A stretch of 64,000 bases of DNA, taken from positions 8,320,600 to 8,384,599 of the forward strand of contig NC_084816.1 of assembly GCF_963583255.1 (NCBI RefSeq). The letters are read 5' to 3'. The stretch's first letter is position 1; each line of letters opens with the position of its first letter. Below the pieces are notes generated by a model that was not told the origin of the DNA, searched no databases, and was given only the letters and a program-made list of their open reading frames with translations. Positions 13,001 through 23,410 of the stretch are shown one piece after another. The stretch is from Pyrus communis. Taxonomy: Eukaryota; Streptophyta; Magnoliopsida; Rosales; Rosaceae. Made by a program: the position numbers and the translations under genes.

Positions 13001-14019
13001 CTGGAAAGGAAGTCCACCTGCACAATTTTATCCAGTGTGATATCATACGCAGGGTCAGGCAAATAAAGCCCTGCCTCCTTAGACCTGAACTTTCTGTAGC
13101 TTGGAAAGGTAAAATCCTTCTGCCTGAATGGCAAAATCCTCCCTATGCTGCCCAAAACCGCGTTCTTGTACTTCTCCGTCCCCGCCACATGTGACAAAAT
13201 CTGCAGCATTTTCTTCCCAGGAATCATGTCATCGTCAAGAATGTACACAAGATCAGCTTCGGTTTGTAAAGCCATTTGGAACCTTCCATAGTACTTGAAG
13301 TCATAGCTTGAACTTATGAAGCTTATCCTCGAATCGTTGTAGCTATCGACAATTCTCTTTAAAGAGAGCTCATTTGGGCTCCCAAATGAAAGAACCCAAA
13401 CATGGTGGAAAGGAAGGGTTTGTTGAAGCAAAGTGTCCAGCTGAGCACAGAGTGTTTTTCTCTTGAAGTGGTTTAAGATCACTGTGACTTTTGGCTTGTT
13501 GGGGCCTTTCAAATCCCACTTTGATTTCATTGCAATCAGCTGAGCAAGAGTTTCCGTGCCGATGGATTTGCTCTGGAAGTCCAAAACCTCATTGTAAAGC
13601 TCTGTCTTGAGCTTGATCATCTGAGCATCATTGGACTTCTTCTGCATGAAATCAATCTTTTCGTGCTCACAAACTAATGAGGGCGTGATTGGAAGGCTTT
13701 CGGTTCCAACAAGAGAAGCGGATTCTTGATAGTGGTTGAGAATGTGGGGTTGGATTATATAGTGTTTCCATTGCTGTGCAATCTTGGTAGCCCATGCAAA
13801 GTCTGGTTTGGTTCGTAAGTCGATCGAAGGGCTCATGTAGTAAAGGAGGAATGTTGCATAAACTGCAAAGGCAAATTGGAGACAAGTGAGAGCAGTTACA
13901 AGCCTAGCAGAAGTACTCTTATGAGACTTCAACTTGACCTTCCCTCCCACATAATCATTTAGCATTCCTTCCAAGTAATCTGCACTTCTCGTATTCGAAT
14001 TTCTAGCCACCCCCCTCAT
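10045..14019 (-). CDS. Tandem GT-A domain glycosyltransferase, type II membrane protein
   Basis: Three exons (12914-14019, 11195-11865, 10045-11066) splice in frame to 932 residues, ending in TAA at 10045-10047. Residues about 40-62 (LVTALTCLQFAFAVYATFLL) form a signal anchor after a basic cytosolic tail, typical of Golgi type II enzymes. The first GT-A-like domain starts near 176 (KPKVTVILNHFKR) and has DDD at 262-264 in VYILDDDMIPG, then TGEDLHLSYQ at the exon 1/2 junction (about 362-371). A second Rossmann-like domain starts near 597 (MRISINIITQNR), with SDDD at 680-683 and EDD at 689-691, then conserved CSWGAVFFP and PNFPNQASFSTNH. Plant relatives are annotated only as nucleotide-diphospho-sugar transferase or 'glycosyltransferase family 2'. 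Donor, acceptor and pathway are unknown; a Golgi glycan role is inferred. Either domain could have lost activity, but both keep acidic metal-binding motifs. Confidence 0.92.
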
Positions 14020-14367
14020 TTGAATTCAATCTAGATCAATCACACCTGAAAAAGATGAAATTATCATCAAACACATTCATAAATCGGTCATCGGCCTTGG
14101 ATCATGAGCTGAGAAAAAACTTGTAAAGCAATTAAAGCTTGAAACTCACCAAAAACAAGAACCCAAATGAGCAAAGACAACAAATATGAACTTGTTAGAG
14201 TGCTAGCTATTAAATAAGTGGAGGTTGAGATTATTATTTCAGAAATTTCATCAAACACTTGGACTTCACCACCACCAACAACGTTGAGGAGAAAAGCTTT
14301 TGAGAGGCCAAAAGGGCTTTGAAGTAAGCTGGTCTTAATTGTGTTGACAAGCCTTGAAGGGTCATGT

Positions 14368-14370
<3 letters not shown>
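14020..14370 (-). other. 5'UTR with intron, glycosyltransferase gene
   Basis: On the minus strand a GGTGAGTTTC donor (GT at 14148-14149) and a TTTTTCAG acceptor ending at 14046 outline a roughly 104-base leader intron just upstream of the ATG. The start at 14019 is the first ATG after this acceptor and opens the frame with the signal anchor. Confidence 0.55.

Positions 14371-14407
<37 letters not shown>
14370..14407. repeat. (TA)n microsatellite at the promoter
   Basis: About 19 TA units, 350 bases upstream of the glycosyltransferase start codon. It lies where a TATA box is expected, so it may act as the core promoter with a length that can vary. Confidence 0.85.
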
Positions 14408-14412
<5 letters not shown>

Positions 14413-14849
14413 AGGGAAAGTACAAGAAAAAGTGAAGGGGAAGCACCCCCATGGAAAATGCAGCAGAGGTCACATGGGGCAAAACGCATATAATTAAAAA
14501 AGGACTGTTAGGATTAAAGTATAACGAGAGTTTTTTAGACGCGTTCCCTTCACTACAACTCTTACATTTCCACCCTGAAGACATCCATTGAAAGCCGGAT
14601 TTGCTGCCGCGGATAAGGGCTTCCCCTGCGTTTTCGGCACTGCTATGTGACCAAAAATTCTCTCTCTGTGTGTCTCCGTCTCTGTCACTCTCATATTTAC
14701 TGCCCACTGAGACCCCAGAAGCCAATCGAAGCCAATAGAAGTCTATAATCATTTTTTAACGGACATTATAGAAGGAGTATTGTTAGATAGATCAATTTTT
14801 TAGACTAAATTTGCAAATATGTGATGTGTCACAATAAAAAAAAAAAAGA
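14408..14849. other. Promoter-side intergenic sequence
   Basis: No gene recognised. The frames at 14234-14752 run through the TA repeat and promoter and do not look like protein. Confidence 0.4.
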
Positions 14850-15825
14850 AGGAGAAATTAGGTTCTCATCCTTCCTTTTGCTACTTCATTGATTAAAATC
14901 CTATTCATTTTCAATTTTTGATCAAGGTCCTTGGGTATTAATAACATCATTAATTATTTCAATAATAAAATATTTTTTTATTTCTAAATATATTCATTTA
15001 ATGTTAAAAATGTTACAATTAGTATATTTGTATTTATGACTAAATTTTTTATCATATATTTTTAGTTTTAGTTTGTACCAATTTTCTTTTCGATTTTAAT
15101 TTGTACCCATATAATAATTTCCTTTTGTGCCCATATTTTTTAAAGTTTATTTGTATTTGTACCCATATATTTTTTTTTATTTGTACTTTTTATTTTGCTA
15201 AATGTACCCATGCTAATTATATGTACCCATTCATGTAAAACTTTTTAATCTTAAAATGTACTCATTCTTAAATATACCAATTTGTTATATGTAAAATGTA
15301 CAATTTTTTATATAAAATCTATTCAATTTTTTTCTAATCCATTTTTAAACTTATATGGGTACATTCTTTTTTCTTTGATTTTAAAATGTATCCATGTCAA
15401 GTTTAATTGAAGAAATTTACTAATGTTATTAAGCCTAATATCATCTTTTTTTTTTTCTTTTTTTTTTTTTTTATTTTTATTTTTATTTTTATTTTTTTGT
15501 GATTTTGAAGAATGTACCCATGTTTTGATACAATTAATTTTTTGGTTAATTTTGATGAATGTACCCATGTTTATACACACACACACTAGTATATTTATAT
15601 TTTAATATTTTTAATCCCACAAATTATGGTTTTTTTATTTATTTAAAATCTCATTTATATAAACAACTAAAATTTCTAATTTTGAATTTAAAAAATATAG
15701 TAACGTACATAGAAATAAATTATCACATTAATTTTAGGGACCGTGATCAAAATTAAAAACTAACAAGGTTTCAATCAAAGAATATTCATAATTAAGGACC
15801 GCATCCAAAGTCTCCCTAAAAATAA
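14850..15825. mobile_element. Inverted-repeat element carrying GTACCCAT motifs
   Basis: The left end (about 14860-14950, including TTGATCAAGGTCC) is matched in reverse complement near the right end (about 15735-15820, including GGACCGTGATCAAAA), giving diverged terminal inverted repeats of about 80 bases. Between them the AT-rich body has many copies of TGTACCCAT or close variants (15060-15580). Target duplication and superfamily were not resolved. Confidence 0.5.
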
Positions 15826-17612
15826 TTAAACACGTTAATCAATACTTAAGTAATAATCCAATAATTAACAACCACTTCATATGATTTACAAACTATTGTA
15901 TAAATAGATGCATAGTCTCTCTAGTAGAGAACATCGAAACTAATGATATGAAATTTGTAAAAATCTCAATTCCCAAGAAAATTTTTCTTTCGGTCTCAGT
16001 TTGTTATAAAAGTTATTTATTCACTACAGGTAAAACAATTAGAAATTTGCACTTCATTTAGTAACAAAAGTTGGTGTAATAAATTTGTATCGTTGTACTA
16101 TTGAATGAAAAAGAACATGTATCATACAGGGGTAAGACTCATACTCGCTACATTGATTACGAAAGGAAATGAATTAAAAAGTCATATTAGATACATTAAC
16201 TTAAGAGATGCAAATTGATGTGTCGGTGTTTTATTTTTTTTATTTTTTATTTTGATATTTGTTTTGGTCGGTTAAGAAATTTATTTACTCATAGAAAGTA
16301 AGAAATTTCCGCGTCGGTTAGTAATAAGAGTTAGTGTAATACGTTTAAGGTTCTAGTATTATATATTGAATGAAAAAGAACATGCATCTTGACCAAAAGA
16401 AAATGAAGACAACGTAGAGGTAAGACTCATACAAGCTAACTTGATGATGAAGGAAATGAGTAGAGATAAGATCATAAAAGAGAATATCCTCTTCTTTTTT
16501 TTTTCTTTTCAGCTTTCTGCTTCAGCAGAACAAGCTAAACCTAAACCTAAAATTCACACCACCATCACAGAAAAGTGGACGATGAGCTGCCGCGTTAGGG
16601 TTACAGAGAATTGAAGCATTTGCATGAGAGGCATAAAGATTGAGTACTAAAGCGATAAACTAGTTCAAAAAAATAACTAAACAAATCTTTATGTGCATTT
16701 GAAATATGAAATTTGTAGTTTGACCGTATCAAGATACCTAATTGTACATTGCAGCAAGCTTTAATTTGTTAATGTTTTTTTGCCAAACTTTGACAAGTTG
16801 AATGCAAGAAAGCTATTTCGCTGTGAATTTTTCTTGCAATGGGGATAATCCAAATGGATTTTTGCCCTTTTATTCTAGGAAAATTAGAAATTAGAAGGCA
16901 AAGTGTGAATTGAAAAATAGAAATATCTTGAATTGCAGAAATTGGTCAAGTCGTATTTTTTTGGTGAATTGCCATTAGGGTTGCAGAAGCTGAATAAGAC
17001 GAATAGAATATTAGGTTTCATAACATTTGCAATGAGGAGAAATTCTATGTTTACACGTTTAACTCACTCACATCGTGACAATGTTGGTCATTCAAAAATG
17101 TGTTACAAAATAGACTGAGTGATTGGAAATTATTAAGGAGCATTTCTGTTTAGAAGAAGGGTTGAGAAAATTAATTAGTTATATTAAGAAAACACTTCAC
17201 TACTATCTTTAAGAATATAATTAGAGCAAATTATATGAATGGTCGCTAAATTTCAACCAAAATTTCATTTTAGAAAAATGATAGTTTTCAATAATTTTTT
17301 TCTCGTACTGTCGAGATTTTCTTAAATAATAAAAAAGAAAATGAAAAAGAGAAAATGATTGTAAGCCATAAAATTGGAGGGAAGAGTTAGAGAGAGCTTC
17401 CACTTTTTTATTTGAGAGACTGAAATGCCCTTGGATTTAGTGCTTGATGCGCACAACTAAACTACTTTTAATGGAAAGGTTTGCGAAGTATTCAAATTGT
17501 GGACATGTAGACTTTTAATTAACTAGTCTAGTTTTTTAAGGTTTATGATTTGTTTAGTACTCTATTTGAATCCAACTTTCTAAATTTAAAAATAATTTTC
17601 AAGTTTTATGCC
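15826..17612. other. Intergenic, no gene seen
   Basis: AT-rich DNA with only short chance frames. Two related segments (about 16040-16170 and 16320-16450) share TAATAAGAGTTRGTGTAAT-like text and an AATGAAAAAGAACATG phrase, indicating an old local duplication. Confidence 0.45.
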
Positions 17613-17615
17613 TTA

Positions 17616-19414
17616 AAAACTTGTTTGGTAGGACTATTTTAAAAAACTGAATTCAAGACTAACTCAAAAATATAGTTTCTTATCTAAAAATTCTTAAAAA
17701 AAAAAACAAAAAAAATGAGTTTTTAAATTTAAACTCATTCATTTCTTTTCTCTCCCTTCTCCTTTCTCACTCCAAATCTATCTCTCTCCCTTTTCTTCTT
17801 CCTCTCTCCTCTTTCTATTTTTTTTAGGGCAAAGTACAAAAAATAACCTCAACTATTGGTGTCACGACATTTTCATACCTCATCTTACGAATTTTTGCCA
17901 ATGTTATACCTTCCGTTAGTTTGGCGTTAATTTCTCAGTTAAATGCTGACATGGCTTGATTCAAGGCCCACTTTCTATTAAAAAATTAATAAAATATTAT
18001 TAAAAACTAAAAAAATTTATTTAATATTTTTTAAATATTAAAACAAAAGTTAAAAAAATAAAATAAAAAACCCTCACTTCATCCCTTCCTGCTTAATCTT
18101 CAACCAAAAAAAAAAAAAAATATTTGAAAACCCATCAACCCAAACGCAACCCAGAAAGAAGAATCCTCTCTCTCTCTCTCTCTTCTCCCCTATCTTCATC
18201 TTCCTGCTTAATCTTCAACCAAAAAAAAAAAAAAAATTTGAAAACCCAACCCAAACGTAACCCAAAAAGAAGAACCCCCCCTCTCTCTCTCTCTCTCTCT
18301 CTCTTCTCCCCCATCTTCATCTTCCTGCTTAACCCAGAAAGAAGAACAGGAAGAAGAAGAAGGAAAAAAGAAAAAAAAAACAAACCAAACACAGTTCGCC
18401 CCCTCTCCCCCCTAACAAACCTAACCCTCTGCAACCCAGAAAGAATGAGGAAGAAGAAGGAAAAAAGAAAAAAAAAAACCCAAACCAAACCCAGTTCTCC
18501 CTCCCCCCCCCCAAAAGCCCAACCCCCTGCCAACCCCAAATCCACCACTCCCACCCCATCATGAAGGTTTCTCGATTCCACCTCAACGTTTTTTTTTTTG
18601 GGTTGCAGGTAGTGGGTGCAAGGATGGGTGCGGGTTTAAGGAAGATGGGAGGGGGGAAGAAAGGAAGGGGGGTCGGGGAAATTTTTTTTTTTTTTTTTTT
18701 TTTCTACTTCTTTTTTTTTTTGGGTTGCAGGAGGGGCGCTGGAAGGGGGAAGAAGATGAAGATGGGGGACGTGAGGCTTTTTGTTTTTTAAATTTTATAC
18801 ATTTGATTTATTTTTACATTTTTTTAATTATTTTAATATTTAAAAATTATTAAATGATTTTTTTTTTTAGTTTTTAATAATATTTTATTAATTTTTAATA
18901 GAAAATGGGTCCCGGATCAAGCCACATCAGCATTTAATTGAGAAATTCACGCCAAGCTAACGGAAGGTATAACATTGGCACAAATTCGTAAGATGAGGTA
19001 TGGCATTGTCAATTTTAAAAAATGAGATGTGAAAGTGTTGTGACACCAATAGTTGAGGTAGTTTTTTGTACTTTACCCTTTTTTTTACCTTATTCGTCTC
19101 TCCTTCAATCTGCTCTCTTCATTATCTCGGTTCTTTCTCTCACTCATTCCTATCTATCTCGTTCGATCCTCTCTCTTCTTTCTCTTTCCTTCAATCATCT
19201 CTTACCTTCTTTTCTCCTCTCTCCTCTTTCTTTCCTTTTCTGCGACGCCCCTCTTTTTAGATCTCTTTATCTAGTTTAAGTCGTAAGATTTAAAAATTTT
19301 AAATCACAAACCAATCAAGTTTTTAAGTCTTAAAAAAAATTATTTTCAAAAACTGTTCTTAAGAAATGTTTTGAGAAATGATAAAAAATTTCAAATAGAA
19401 TACCAAACAAGCTC
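17616..19414. mobile_element. Tourist-like element hosting a MULE
   Basis: Outer ends AAAACTTGTTTGGTA (left) and GAGCTTGTTTGGTA (reading in from the right) are inverted and flanked by TTA on both sides (17613-17615 and 19415-19417), the PIF/Harbinger target duplication. Without the inner MULE it would be about 540 bases. The outer body is CT-rich next to the insertion. Confidence 0.55.
17827..19078. mobile_element. Non-autonomous MULE with ~230-bp inverted repeats
   Basis: The 1,252-base element starts GGGCAAAGTACAAAAAA and ends with its inverted counterpart (GGGTAAAGTACAAAAAA). The arms stay recognisable for about 230 bases; the left arm lacks about 34 bases present in the right. It is flanked by a perfect 9-base duplication, eight T then A (17818-17826 and 19079-19087), which defines Mutator-type insertion. 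The core has a tandem duplication of a CT-rich unit (about 18065-18320) and no transposase. Confidence 0.85.
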
Positions 19415-19417
19415 TTA

Positions 19418-19871
19418 GATTTTAACCAATCAAGGAAGACTCAAGCGTTCTGAGAAGTGGTTTGATCACTGCTCCAAAGCGTCAAGAACTTCTGATTGGA
19501 TTTGGAACTCGAGTGACTGTATTTACAAGTATTAAAAAGAACTAGGCTACAATTCTTTAACTTGTCGACGTGCCCTTCGTAGACACATATCTCAAAGTAC
19601 GGAGATACAAATGATGGCTATGAAACTTGAGCTAGGGACCAAATTGAAACTTAAGGCAATAACGCGTTAACTACTGATATATTATTATATTTCATCGGCT
19701 GAAAACCCTTTTTGAAAGAATTTTGTAAACGCAAGTCTCCTAAGAAGAAAACTGGAGCATTATTTCTTGGACTTTGATCCAATTGGAGCTTTAATTTTTG
19801 AACTAAAAATTTGTGAGTGCTGATTTATGAACTTGTTAAAAGATGAAGCAACGATCTTTTGGATAACACGG
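19418..19871. other. Intergenic, no gene seen
   Basis: Short spacer between two transposon clusters; nothing recognised. Confidence 0.4.
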
Positions 19872-19880
19872 TTAAAAGTT

Positions 19881-21326
19881 AAAAAAAATTATTTAGACTT
19901 AGTTATTTTATCTCTAAACCCAGCTAAAAATTTTCTCCACTAAACTTCTAAGTTTGCCCTCAACTAAATAAGAAAGAAAAAAAATTGGTGTTTTTATCTC
20001 TACACTCAATAACAAAAAAACCTAGCACACAACCACACTCATATTATTTCCAGTGAAACCCACAAGAAAATATTCTCTCGAGGTCATCGACAACCATGGG
20101 TGATGGTGTTTCTTCAAAATTTACAATTGAGAATTATTTATTGGAATTTTTAGGGGTAAATTATCAAGACCATACCTTGGAAGAGCAAATTCGTTTCGTC
20201 TACGTCCATTAGTAATATATTCTAAATCCAATCATTTAAAACTTTGATGATATAATTAAGGTTCTAAAAAACGTTAGGCACTAGTCGGGCGGTGGGTATG
20301 TGGTCTAGCGCCTAGGTGGCTAGGTGGGGCCCAGGTTGGCGCTTAGGCTGATTTATATAAATTTATTTTATATATTGTAAATAAGTACCTATTTATACTT
20401 AAAAAAATATACTTGTATGGATAATAAAATAATGATAAAATACAAAAATAGAAGTAGAAGAATACACAAAGTACATCCATCCAACAAGTTCAATATTAAA
20501 AAAATAGTAAGCATATAATTATAATGAGGAGTATTCTTGGATGATAGACTTAATTCTTCTTGTTCATGATCCTTGCATTGGATTGGACATAGACTAAATT
20601 ATTTAACCTTGTTGTATCTAATTTATTTCTTTTCTATGTATGTATCCCCTCAAAAGTGCTCTAGTTCATTTCACAATTGGATGAACATGTAGTTAATCCA
20701 TCCTTTTCAAATTAGGTACACCATTTCTATAAGTATACCACCATGAAACTAATTAAAAAGGAAAAAAAACACAATTAATAAATAAATAAATAAATAAACC
20801 AAACTGCCTAGGACCGCTTAGCTTTAGACCGATTTTTCAAAACGATTTGCACTAAATCGTGGCGGGCCTTCACCACCTAGGAGGCCTAGACCGATTTTTA
20901 GAACAGTAGATATAATTTTGGATGAATATCACAAACTGACAATTATGAAGAAATTAAATTGTCATACGGTTACCTACAAGCCTTTGGTTACTAGGAAGAG
21001 GAGATTCTGATTTGAATAGGGTTTTTAAAATATTGACATTTATAATTTTTCATTGTGTTGATATATTCCAAAAATTTAAGTGAATGAAAGGAGATAACGG
21101 TCTCTGGCAGCGTTGAGGGAATAGTGCGCCGCCACTTGGGTTTGTTTCGCCGAAAATAATGGACGGGTGCAGTGGATTGTTAGGTTTTGGGTCATTGGAT
21201 GTAGAGATAGAAACATCAATTCTGATTTTCTTATTTATTTATTTAAAGGTAAACTTGGAAGCTTAGTGGATAAAATTTTTTAATTGGATGTAGAGATAAA
21301 ATAACTGAGTCTAAATAAAATTTCCC
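19881..21326. mobile_element. Second MULE, ~150-bp inverted repeats
   Basis: The arms share ATTTAGACTYAGTTATTTTA followed by TCTCTA and continue for about 150 bases before diverging (left 19881-20030; right about 21175-21326 in reverse). The flanking nonamers TTAAAAGTT (19872-19880) and TTAAATGTT (21327-21335) agree at 8 of 9 positions. The core holds unrelated AT-rich sequence and the nested MITE at 20258-20908. No transposase frame. Confidence 0.7.
20258..20908. mobile_element. CTAGGCG-family MITE, copy 1
   Basis: A 651-base element whose ends pair as GTTCTAAAAA...GGCACTAGTCGGGCGG and their inverse (CCTAGACCGATTTTTAGAAC). It is flanked by a perfect 9-base duplication GATATAATT (20249-20257 and 20909-20917). 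Two relatives lie at 59902-60354 and 63383-63842. It has no coding capacity and sits inside the MULE at 19881-21326. Confidence 0.8.
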
Positions 21327-21335
21327 TTAAATGTT

Positions 21336-22776
21336 TCATTCAAAATAAAAGGTTTAAATGAGCAAATAAGGAACGTAAGCTTTGGCGCAATTACACCAAT
21401 GATTCATTGCTCCATATTGTGATAATTTGTGGACTAGTACTATTAGGTTTTTAGTTCAGACACCAATGCTCTAATTTTCTTATTCTTTAGTGTAGTTAGA
21501 GCAATCATTTTGATTTTAGTACTTTTTAAAATGAATCTTCAAGAAAATAGGGTTTGGGGGCTTGAAAATTTGTCTGATTGAATTTTCTTTTTTCATCGAT
21601 TGAATAATAAGTAAAGAAACTCAGCAAAATGGATCAGTAATTTCGGGAAAAAGGCTTACTAATTGGAAACATGGCACTCCTGTGATGCTTCTAATTTTCT
21701 GTGAGCTGGTTCATAGCTATTACTAGAGCCTGTTTTGATCGACTAGATATATATCACTAACACTTTTAACTTTGTACATTGATTTGTTTCATGTTAGAAA
21801 ATTAAAGATTTTGATAGCAAGTTAAAATCAACTTGTTCAATTAATATCACCCTTTATCTTAGAATAAAAGATAACATAAAACTTATGTTCCAAAAAAATA
21901 AAAAAGATATATATCGAATTATTGCCCTAAATAAAGATGACACCGGCCAGATAGACTTTTTGGTTTTTTCTCTCTGATTAAACTCATTCGATGTTTTCAT
22001 TGGCCCAAAATTAAATTAAAAGTATTCATTCTGTCCCTACTATATGTTATCTGTTGAAAAATGAAAATCCTGCTTATGTAATCATAAAAATTAAAACAAA
22101 AATTAGGATATAGGATAAAATTAATCGCCTACCATATATGAAGATTATATATAGAGCATGCATGACGCGGATAAGAACAATGCAAAACAGATGAAATTAT
22201 TACCCTACCAATAACATTCAACTAATGCCTATTTTCTCATTGGATAAACGGGATCCAATAATACAAGCCAAATATGAATCATGGACAAAGATTATAAGTC
22301 AAATAAGAGAAGCAATAATTGATTTACACTTCTTTTTTTTAGGCACGAGCCTAATTATGTTTGAAACTTTAACATTAATAACAAAATGAATTATAGACAA
22401 GGAGCTTATTGCCACATAATGTGTAGTTTATTATTTGTTTATGTACCTTATCTTCGCCTCCACACTAAAATACGAAAAATGGAATTGTATTCTGTTTTTC
22501 TCTTTGGCCTCACCTAAAACCTAAAATTAATTTTTGATTTTTGAGATTTTCTTCATTTTCATGTGATTAATAAAACAATTTTTGCAATATCATTGCTTTC
22601 ATTTTGAACGTTGTAAAACATGCATCCTATTTTAATTTCCATTATATTCAATTTCTTGTTAGTATTTTATAACTTGATTAAAATATGTAATTATTCAGTA
22701 ATAATATGACTTCAATGCATTATGTCTAGAGTTCAAACCTCATCCTCTCCTTAATTAGTGTGAAAAATCTTTTAAT
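21336..22776. other. Intergenic, no gene seen
   Basis: AT-rich, without coding or repeat structure that I can name. Confidence 0.4.
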
Positions 22777-23410
22777 CACTAGCAGATCCATTAAGGGGAA
22801 AAGGGAATTTTCGTCAATCTCCATGGATGACTTAGGCGTTGTTCTTTTGAAGGTTTGAGTTATTCTTCATACATACCCTTGGATTGCTTGATAAAATGCC
22901 TCAAAAAGAAGTTGCCATTCTTGTAATTATAATTTTTAAATATCAGGGCATTATGTTCTTACTACGCGTTGAAGTAGTGAATTTTCTCAAATAAAAGGAA
23001 TTGGTAGTCTTGCAAAAAGAAAAATGGTGGACATGGGAAGGAACATATAGTATATAATCATGTGTATTTGCTAAATTACATTGACTTTGATTTTACTGGT
23101 TGGTATTGCTTTAGTGGAGAGAGTTTTTTTCGCTGTAAATAGTGTGAAAAATCTATTGCGTAATCGAATGGGAGATCAATGGTTGAGTGATAGTATGGTG
23201 GTTTATACTAAGAGCAATGTTTTTTCTTCAATTGTTAATAAAGCTATAATGCAACATTTTCAAAATATGAAAACATATCGTGGACAACTATAACTTGTAT
23301 TGTTATTTGTTCTATAGAGTTATGAATGATAAAACTATGATTTAATCTTTAAGGTTATTATATGTCAAAAAAATATGACCTCTAAATAATTTTTACTGAA
23401 TCCGCCACTG
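22777..23410 (+). mobile_element. Deleted hAT element
   Basis: Left end CACTAGCAGATCCATTAA and right end (reverse complement CAGTGGCGGATTCAGTAA) form matching inverted termini about 634 bases apart. The flanking octamers CTTTTAAT and CTTTCACA agree only partly, so the copy is old. It retains the 3' end of a transposase gene. Confidence 0.6.
23081..23293 (+). pseudogene. hAT transposase C-terminal dimerisation relic
   Basis: About 70 codons match the end of plant hAT-type (TTF/MYM zinc-finger-like) transposases: ALVERVFFAVNSVKN, LRNRMGDQWLSDSMVVY and MKTYRGQL followed by the natural stop. An in-frame stop lies just upstream, there is no proper ATG, and the zinc finger and catalytic core are missing. 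It is a fragment, not a gene. It sits at the 3' end of the deleted hAT element. Confidence 0.75.

Noticed and set aside
18124..18791. Long frames on both strands (about 146-148 codons)
   Set aside because: CT/GA-rich core of the MULE gives open frames by composition; no recognisable protein.
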